Both the position numbers and the translations under genes were made by a program. The notes below the pieces were generated by a model. That model saw only the letters and a list, made by a program, of their open reading frames with translations, made no database searches and was not told where the DNA came from. From positions 1,860,001 through 1,924,000 of the forward strand of contig NZ_CP036537.1 of the NCBI RefSeq assembly GCF_021184025.1: a stretch of 64,000 nucleotides of DNA, in the 5' to 3' direction. How positions within the stretch are numbered: the stretch's first letter is position 1; each line of letters opens with the position of its first letter. This document shows, piece by piece, positions 59,139-64,000 of the stretch. Origin of the DNA: Rhodopseudomonas boonkerdii. Lineage in GTDB: Bacteria > Pseudomonadota > Alphaproteobacteria > Rhizobiales > Xanthobacteraceae.

Positions 59139-59531
59139 TGATCGCTCCTGTCGTTCAATAAGGTGATGGATCGCGCAACGCAGACTTTTCCGTCAGGTAC
59201 TGATACGAGGCGGGAGCGCGGTTGGTTTCGTCGTCCATCCAAAAAATTCACTCCGTATCTTTAACGCAAAAACAGCAGTCGAACTCAATCATAGTTAGCA
59301 GCACCGCCGAACTTCCGAAGCCGGCTTTCTGAAGTCACTTATTATGAGGCAGCTCGGATCGAGTTGACTCATCAAGTCATCTTCTCAAGTCGGCTTCCTA
59401 CTAATCGCAGTAACCGTTGGAAACGATAGTTGGTCACCCTAACTAAATTCAGCGGTATGAATTATAACTATTTCGCTTTTGAGATATTCTCAACAAGCTG
59501 TGAGAAAAATATTTGTCTCCATAATAAGTAC
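59139..59531. other. AT-rich intergenic stretch downstream of fumC
   Basis: This gap of 393 bases separates the fumC stop from the DUF4169 start (both minus strand). The part from about 59220 to 59540 is clearly richer in A+T than anything else in the window (for example TATGAATTATAACTATTTCG). No gene is supported: the only open frame (59430-59711, plus) runs antisense into fumC. It presumably contains the DUF4169 promoter and may be a remnant of transferred DNA. Confidence 0.4.
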
Positions 59532-60950
59532 TCATCCTGGTTGTATCATTTTGACCGGCTGTACGAGGCGATCGAACTCTTTTGTGTCGACGAGGTTCAG
59601 GCGCAACGCTTCTTCCTTGAGAGTCGTTCCGTTAGCATGCGCAGCCTTGGCAACCTTCGCTGCGTTGTCGTAGCCGATCTTGGGAGCCAGTGCGGTGACG
59701 AGCATGAGTGAGCGTTCCGTCAGTTCGCGGATGCGCTTTTCGTCGGCGCGGATGCCATTGATGCAGTGCTCAGTGAAGGATCGCGCAGCGTCCGCAACCA
59801 ACCGGATGGAATGCATCATACAATGCGCCATCACCGGCTTGTAGACGTTTAGCTCGAAGTGTCCCTGGCTGCCGGCCACGGTGATGGTCGTATGGTTCCC
59901 GAATACCTGGCAACATACCATTGTCATCGCTTCACATTGTGTCGGATTGACCTTGCCCGGCATGATCGATGAGCCGGGTTCGTTCTCCGGAAGAATGAGT
60001 TCGCCAAGTCCCGAGCGCGGGCCGGAGCCAAGCAGGCGAATGTCGTTTGCAATTTTAAATAGTCCTGTCGCGAGGGAATTTATTGCCCCGTGTGCGAACA
60101 CATAAGCGTCGTTCGAGGCCAGAGCTTCGAATTTGTTCGTCGCACTCGTGAACGGCAGCTTTGTGATCTTCTGCACATTCTTGGCAAATAGTTTGGCGAA
60201 ACCAGGCTTCGAGTTGAGGCCGGTGCCGACCGCCGTGCCGCCCTGCGCGAGCGGGTGCAGGTCCTTCACTGCCATACGCAGCCGCGCAATGCCGTTCTCG
60301 ACTTGCGATGCGTAGCCGGAGAATTCCTGGCCGAGCGTCAGCGGCGTTGCGTCCTGTGTGTGCGTGCGGCCGATCTTCACGATCTTGGCGAAGGCTTTTT
60401 CCTTCTTGCGCAGCGCAACAAGCAGCTCGCTCAAAGCGGGGATGAGATCGTGCGTGATTCCTTGAGTTGCAGCGATGTGCATCGCGGTCGGAAACGAGTC
60501 GTTCGAGGACTGGCTCATGTTGACGTGATCGTTGGGGTGCACCGGCCTTTTGGCGCCGCGTTCGCCTCCCAGCAATTCGTTGGCACGATTGGCGATCACC
60601 TCGTTGAGGTTCATGTTGGTCTGCGTGCCCGAGCCGGTCTGCCAGACGACGAGCGGGAAGTGATCGTCGAGCTTGCCGTCGATGACTTCGCGGGCGGCCT
60701 GGACGATGGCCTTGGCGAGCTTCGGCGGCAATATGCCGAGCTCACGATTTGTCTCCGCGGCAGCGAGCTTGACGATGCCGAGCGCATGCACCAGCGGCAT
60801 CGGCATACGATCATGGCCGATGCGGAAGTTTTGCCGCGAGCGTTCCGTTTGTGCGCCCCAATAGCGGTCGGCGGCGACAGCGATCGGGCCGAAACTATCG
60901 GTCTCGGTGCGAGTGGACGCGGCGGATGTCTTCTTCTGCGATTTGGCCAT
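59532..60950 (-). CDS. fumC: Class II fumarate hydratase FumC
   Basis: FumC interconverts fumarate and L-malate in the TCA cycle as an iron-independent homotetramer. The start at 60950 ([10 protein letters not shown]) gives 472 residues. Visible are the substrate-binding [15 protein letters not shown] (about 104-118), [13 protein letters not shown] (B-site/A-site region) and the fumarate-lyase signature [15 protein letters not shown] (about 327-341). The C-terminus lies beside AT-rich sequence but seems complete ([14 protein letters not shown]). The sspB terminator lies just upstream. Confidence 0.96.
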   Translation of the reverse strand: MAKSQKKTSAASTRTETDSFGPIAVAADRYWGAQTERSRQNFRIGHDRMPMPLVHALGIVKLAAAETNRELGILPPKLAKAIVQAAREVIDGKLDDHFPLVVWQTGSGTQTNMNLNEVIANRANELLGGERGAKRPVHPNDHVNMSQSSNDSFPTAMHIAATQGITHDLIPALSELLVALRKKEKAFAKIVKIGRTHTQDATPLTLGQEFSGYASQVENGIARLRMAVKDLHPLAQGGTAVGTGLNSKPGFAKLFAKNVQKITKLPFTSATNKFEALASNDAYVFAHGAINSLATGLFKIANDIRLLGSGPRSGLGELILPENEPGSSIMPGKVNPTQCEAMTMVCCQVFGNHTTITVAGSQGHFELNVYKPVMAHCMMHSIRLVADAARSFTEHCINGIRADEKRIRELTERSLMLVTALAPKIGYDNAAKVAKAAHANGTTLKEEALRLNLVDTKEFDRLVQPVKMIQPG

Positions 60951-60996
60951 GATGGGCTTCCTGCATTGCTGCGCCGAAGGACGCGGCGCAAAACGA

Positions 60997-61022
60997 AACG
61001 GGCCGCATCGCTGCGGCCCGTT
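60997..61022 (-). terminator. Terminator of sspB
   Basis: AACGGGCCGC-ATCGCT-GCGGCCCGTT is a perfect 10-bp stem. On the minus strand it follows the sspB stop by about 20 bases and is trailed by TCGTTTTGCGC. It separates sspB from fumC on the same strand. Confidence 0.85.
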
Positions 61023-61042
61023 CATTCTACACGCTCTTGCGC

Positions 61043-61558
61043 TTATTTTTTCCGGAAGCGGTCTAATCGGACGACTTCCGCCCCTTCGCCGTTTTTCGGC
61101 GCCTCGCCTTCGGCGGGCGCTTCGGGGGATGCGGGCGCGGAGGGGAGGGGCTCAGCAGGCGTCGTCGCCGAGGGCGTGCTCGCAGCCGGCGCTTCGGCAG
61201 CGGCTTCGGTCTCGAAGCTCAGGCCGAACTGCACCGACGGGTCGTAAAAGCTCTTGATTGCTGCAAACGGAACGACCAGGCGCTCGGGGATTCCGTTGAA
61301 AGACAGGCCCACTTCGAAGCGGTCCTCGGTCACCGTGAGATCCCAGAACTGATGTTGCAGGATCACCGTCATTTCTTCCGGATACTGCGCCAGCAGGCGC
61401 GGGGATAGCTTCACGCCGTCCGCCTTGGACACGAAGGTGATGAAGAAGTGGTGTTCACCCGGCAGGCCATGTTCGGCGGCATCGATCAGCACCTTGCGCA
61501 GCACGCCACGGAGGGCGTCCCGGGCCAGCACGTCGTAGCGAATATGATCGGTCGGCAT
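61043..61558 (-). CDS. sspB: ClpXP adaptor SspB (alpha type)
   Basis: SspB tethers ssrA-tagged and other substrates to ClpXP. The start at 61558 ([10 protein letters not shown]) gives 171 residues: a folded substrate-binding domain (about 1-115; [17 protein letters not shown] and [15 protein letters not shown] are typical), an Ala/Pro/Glu-rich flexible linker and a C-terminal [10 protein letters not shown] that fits the ClpX-binding tail. Upstream in-frame codons to 61645 add a non-homologous arm. The location beside fumC is usual in Rhizobiales. Confidence 0.9.
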   Translation of the reverse strand: MPTDHIRYDVLARDALRGVLRKVLIDAAEHGLPGEHHFFITFVSKADGVKLSPRLLAQYPEEMTVILQHQFWDLTVTEDRFEVGLSFNGIPERLVVPFAAIKSFYDPSVQFGLSFETEAAAEAPAASTPSATTPAEPLPSAPASPEAPAEGEAPKNGEGAEVVRLDRFRKK

Positions 61559-61710
61559 CGTTCGGCCCCGTCGCTTTCGTCTTGATAGAGGATGTATCGG
61601 CAATTGTGGCGATGTCGGGAAGCCGACTCGCGCCATCCTTCCCATTCCATACGCCCGCGTGCAACCGCGGTCAGCAGCCTTGGAGACTGGCAGTCCGGGA
61701 CGGACGGGTG

Positions 61711-61729
61711 CACTCTATATATAAGAGTG
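61711..61729. promoter_or_regulatory. Inverted repeat with -10-like core before chromate genes
   Basis: CACTCT-ATATATA-AGAGTG is a perfect 6-bp inverted repeat enclosing TATATA, about 100 bases upstream of the chromate transporter genes and 150 bases upstream of sspB on the other strand. It could be an operator overlapping a -10 element. No regulator gene is adjacent. Confidence 0.35.
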
Positions 61730-61830
61730 ATGTGTCGCGAAACAGATCGGATGGCTCTGGAGCCGATATTGGGGCAAAAACCACGCAAAAATCGTTTGGC
61801 GCGGCCTCTTCCTCGGCCTAAACCGGCGCC

Positions 61831-62433
61831 ATGCCTGCCCCATCGCCCCCACTCACGGCTGAAAGCTCGGGAAATACAACCCCGGCGCCCGTTGGATTAG
61901 GGACGCTGTTCATCGCCTTTGCGAAGATGTCCCTGGCCGGCTTCGGCGGCGTGCTTGTCTGGGCCCGCCGGGCCATTGTCGAGCAGCATGGCTGGATGAC
62001 AGCGGAGGAGTTCAACGAAACCTTCGCCATCTGTCATTTCTTGCCGGGGCCGAACATTGTCAATCTGTCGGTGGTGTTCGGCGCTCGTATTCGCGGCATT
62101 CCCGGTGCCGTCGCCGCTTTCGCGGGGCTGCTCGGTCCGCCCGTCTTGATCGTCACCTTTCTCGCGATTCTTTATTCACGTTATGGCGATCTGGAAGCGC
62201 TGCGCCGCACACTGGCAGGCGTTTCCTGCGTTGCGGTCGGATTGCTGTTCGCGGTGATCGCGCGGATGATGCTGCCACTGTTGAAGAAGCGCGAGCCGCT
62301 CGACCTGCTGACAATGCTCGCCGTCTTCGTTGCGGTCGGACTGGTGCGCTGGCCGCTGCCCATCGTGCTGCTGGTTGGGGTCCCGGTGAGCGTTCTGCTG
62401 ACGATAATGGTGCGGCGCAGGAGCGGGGCGTGA
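61831..62433 (+). CDS. Chromate transporter family, N-terminal-type half
   Basis: This 200-residue protein is a single CHR (chromate_transp) domain with five to six membrane segments. Family marks are FAKMSLAGFGGV (about 29-40), CHFLPGPNIVNLSVVFGARI (about 68-87) and GLLGPPVLIV. It overlaps the second CHR gene by 4 bases. Half-size CHR proteins work as pairs in place of the fused ChrA. Proton-linked export of chromate or a related anion is likely, though the physiological substrate is unproven. Confidence 0.88.
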   Translation: MPAPSPPLTAESSGNTTPAPVGLGTLFIAFAKMSLAGFGGVLVWARRAIVEQHGWMTAEEFNETFAICHFLPGPNIVNLSVVFGARIRGIPGAVAAFAGLLGPPVLIVTFLAILYSRYGDLEALRRTLAGVSCVAVGLLFAVIARMMLPLLKKREPLDLLTMLAVFVAVGLVRWPLPIVLLVGVPVSVLLTIMVRRRSGA

Positions 62434-62966
62434 ACCAGATTGGTACCGGCACGCTCTGGACGGTCGCCAGGACCTTCGGTCTGATGTCGCTGTTCGCCGT
62501 TGGTGGCGCCAATTCAGCGATTCCCGAAATTCACCGCATTGCAGTAGACGTCAATCACTGGCTCACGGATAAACAGTTTTCCGACGTTTTTGCTATTTCG
62601 CAGCTTTCGCCAGGCCCCAACGTCCTCATCGTCACACTGATTGGCTATCAGGTCGCCGGTATTCTCGGCGCCCTGGTTGCCACCTTGTCGATGTGCGGTC
62701 CAACGGCGGTTGTCGCCTACTATGTCAGCCGTTTTCTCGCGCGTTCGACGCACGCGACGTGGCCAGGAATTGTGCAGGCAGCACTTGTCCCATTATCCAT
62801 TGGTCTAATGAGCGCGAGCGGCCTCATCGTGATGATGACCGCAGATACTTCAATAATAGCATATTCCGTCACCGCGGTTGCAGCCGTTCTGGCCTTTGCA
62901 ACGCGGCTTAACCCGCTATGGTTGTTAGTTGGCGGCGGATTACTTGGTTTCGCTGGCATTCTCTGA
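62430..62966 (+). CDS. Chromate transporter family, C-terminal-type half
   Basis: This 178-residue single CHR domain begins at a GTG overlapping the first half by 4 bases. It has LMSLFAVGGANSAIPEIHR (about 18-36), FAISQLSPGPNVLIVTLIGYQ (about 54-74) and CGPTAVVAYYVSRF, showing the expected sequence differences from the first half. The two halves presumably form an antiparallel pair in the inner membrane. The last third is somewhat richer in A+T. A 115-base gap before tctB shows no feature. Confidence 0.88.
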   Translation: MNQIGTGTLWTVARTFGLMSLFAVGGANSAIPEIHRIAVDVNHWLTDKQFSDVFAISQLSPGPNVLIVTLIGYQVAGILGALVATLSMCGPTAVVAYYVSRFLARSTHATWPGIVQAALVPLSIGLMSASGLIVMMTADTSIIAYSVTAVAAVLAFATRLNPLWLLVGGGLLGFAGIL

Positions 62967-63081
62967 CGAAAGTGGCTAGCAAGCTTGCCAACGGGGTCGT
63001 TGGGCGGCCCCGAATGACTTGAGCTATCCGACTTCGACTACAAGACCTGGGCTATAAGCTCGTGACTAGAGGGACGTACCA

Positions 63082-63582
63082 ATGAGTGATGCGCCGAGCC
63101 ACGCGCCGGAGAAATCAATTTTACCTAGCTGGGTCAAAGGCCCGCAGGATTTTATCGGTGGCCTCGCCCTGATGGCGATTGCTGCATTTGCGTTGTGGGC
63201 GTCCAGCGATCTGCAGGGCATGCACGGCTTCTCGTTCGGCGCAGGCACCGCGCCGCGGATGTTCGGCATTCTGCTGCTCGCTCTTGGCGCTGCCGTGATG
63301 GTGGTCGGCATCTTCAATGAAGGTCCGGCGTTGCAAAAGTTTCACTGGCGCGGTCCGTTCTTCGTCGGCCTTGCGATCCTTTCCTTCGCTCTGTGCATCC
63401 GCCCGATGGGCATGATCTTCTCGGCGATGTCGAGCTTCCTGATCGCGGCGCTCGGTTCGACCGAGACGCGCTGGATCGAAACCGCCATCGTCGGCGCTTG
63501 CCTCACGGCGTTCTGCGCCTTGCTGTTCCCGTATGCGCTGGGTCTGCCGCTGCAGATGTGGCCAACCTTTCTGATGCGCTGA
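63082..63582 (+). CDS. tctB: Tripartite tricarboxylate transporter small membrane subunit TctB
   Basis: This 166-residue protein has four predicted membrane segments (about 23-41, 57-77, 92-110 and 131-155). It matches TctB in size, in the [24 protein letters not shown] second segment, and by the gene that follows. TctB is the poorly conserved four-helix subunit of TTT systems. It lies 13 bases before tctA. No periplasmic binding protein TctC is seen upstream; it may lie beyond the window end or elsewhere. Confidence 0.85.
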   Translation: MSDAPSHAPEKSILPSWVKGPQDFIGGLALMAIAAFALWASSDLQGMHGFSFGAGTAPRMFGILLLALGAAVMVVGIFNEGPALQKFHWRGPFFVGLAILSFALCIRPMGMIFSAMSSFLIAALGSTETRWIETAIVGACLTAFCALLFPYALGLPLQMWPTFLMR

Positions 63583-63595
63583 GGACGAGGGCGTT

Positions 63596-64000
63596 ATGGG
63601 CGATCTTTTTTCCAATCTCGGTCTCGGCTTCGCGACCGTCTTTCAGTTCGTGCAGTGGGCGCCGCCTTTTCTGGGCGGGATGAGCATTCCCGTTCCGATG
63701 AACATCCTGTTGTGTTTGATCGGTGCGCTGGTCGGTACGCTCGTGGGTGTTCTACCGGGCATCGGCACTATCGCCACCGTGGCGATGCTGCTGCCGATCA
63801 CCTTCGGCCTGCCGCCGGTCGGCGCGCTGATCATGCTCGCCGGCATTTATTATGGCGCGCAGTATGGCGGTTCGACCACATCGATCCTGGTCAACATTCC
63901 CGGTGAAGCGGGCTCGGTCGTCACCGCGCTCGACGGCTTCCAGATGGCCAAGCAGGGCCGTGCCGGTCCGGCGCTCGCCATTGCCGCTATCGGCTCGTTC
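63596..64000 (+). CDS. tctA: Tripartite tricarboxylate transporter large subunit TctA (partial, cut by window end)
   Basis: The first 135 residues are visible; the gene continues past the window. [22 protein letters not shown] (about 43-64, in part) and [20 protein letters not shown] (about 83-102) are the signature segments of TctA, the twelve-helix transport subunit driven by the ion gradient. The ATG at 63596 is preceded by GAGGACGAGGG. Together with tctB it forms an uptake system for a di- or tricarboxylate whose specificity depends on the missing binding protein. Confidence 0.92.
   Translation, partial: MGDLFSNLGLGFATVFQFVQWAPPFLGGMSIPVPMNILLCLIGALVGTLVGVLPGIGTIATVAMLLPITFGLPPVGALIMLAGIYYGAQYGGSTTSILVNIPGEAGSVVTALDGFQMAKQGRAGPALAIAAIGSF

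Noticed and set aside
59430..59711. 93-residue plus-strand frame in the AT-rich stretch
   Set aside because: It runs about 180 bases antisense into the fumC coding sequence, has no ribosome site, and looks like a chance frame.

Overview
The window is a piece of chromosome from a GC-rich alphaproteobacterium, most likely a member of the Bradyrhizobium/Rhodopseudomonas/Tardiphaga group (Nitrobacteraceae/Bradyrhizobiaceae). The reasons are the order of the division and cell-wall (dcw) cluster followed by lpxC-bamD-recN-ligA, an FtsZ with a long Ala/Pro-rich linker, the alpha-type SspB next to fumC and a DUF4169/ribbon-helix-helix pair, and several families of short palindromic intergenic repeats of the kind common in this group. 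The genus cannot be fixed from this sequence alone.

Positions 1-3.2 kb carry an ABC exporter, the RNase P RNA gene (minus strand) and an AmpD-type amidase. Positions 3.7-28.4 kb are the dcw cluster: rsmH-ftsL-ftsI-murE-murF-mraY-murD-ftsW-murG, then murC-murB, ddl, ftsQ-ftsA-ftsZ and lpxC. These genes make lipid II and assemble the divisome. No mraZ precedes rsmH. Between murG and murC sits a module unrelated to the cell wall (APH-like kinase, LysR regulator, MFS exporter) with repeat-like hairpins at both ends. A DUF4239 gene lies on the opposite strand between murB and ddl.

Positions 28.6-48.8 kb hold mainly housekeeping genes: bamD, recN, ligA, an Xaa-Pro aminopeptidase with an MFS transporter, prmA, a CrtI-like oxidoreductase, a membrane-anchored spermidine-synthase-like protein, an L,D-transpeptidase, an ABC-2 transporter, a HicB-like protein and uvrD. 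A small GIY-YIG gene between recN and ligA is bracketed by inverted copies of one palindromic repeat. uvrD carries another palindromic repeat inserted in frame inside its helicase core.

Positions 49-64 kb are more mixed. They contain an isolated ATP synthase a-subunit gene, sugE behind what reads as a guanidine-II (mini-ykkC) riboswitch, DUF1328, a thioesterase divergent from a D-lactate/glycolate-type dehydrogenase, an MFS transporter, an AsmA-family giant, the RHH/DUF4169/fumC/sspB group, a split chromate transporter, and the start of a tripartite tricarboxylate transporter (tctB, tctA cut by the window end).

The strongest points for a second look are the GIY-YIG unit with inverted repeats, the palindromic element inside uvrD, the orphan atpB-like gene with an altered conserved residue, the guanidine riboswitch, and a helically phased DnaA-box-like array upstream of prmA. 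No CRISPR array, tRNA, complete insertion sequence or prophage was seen.
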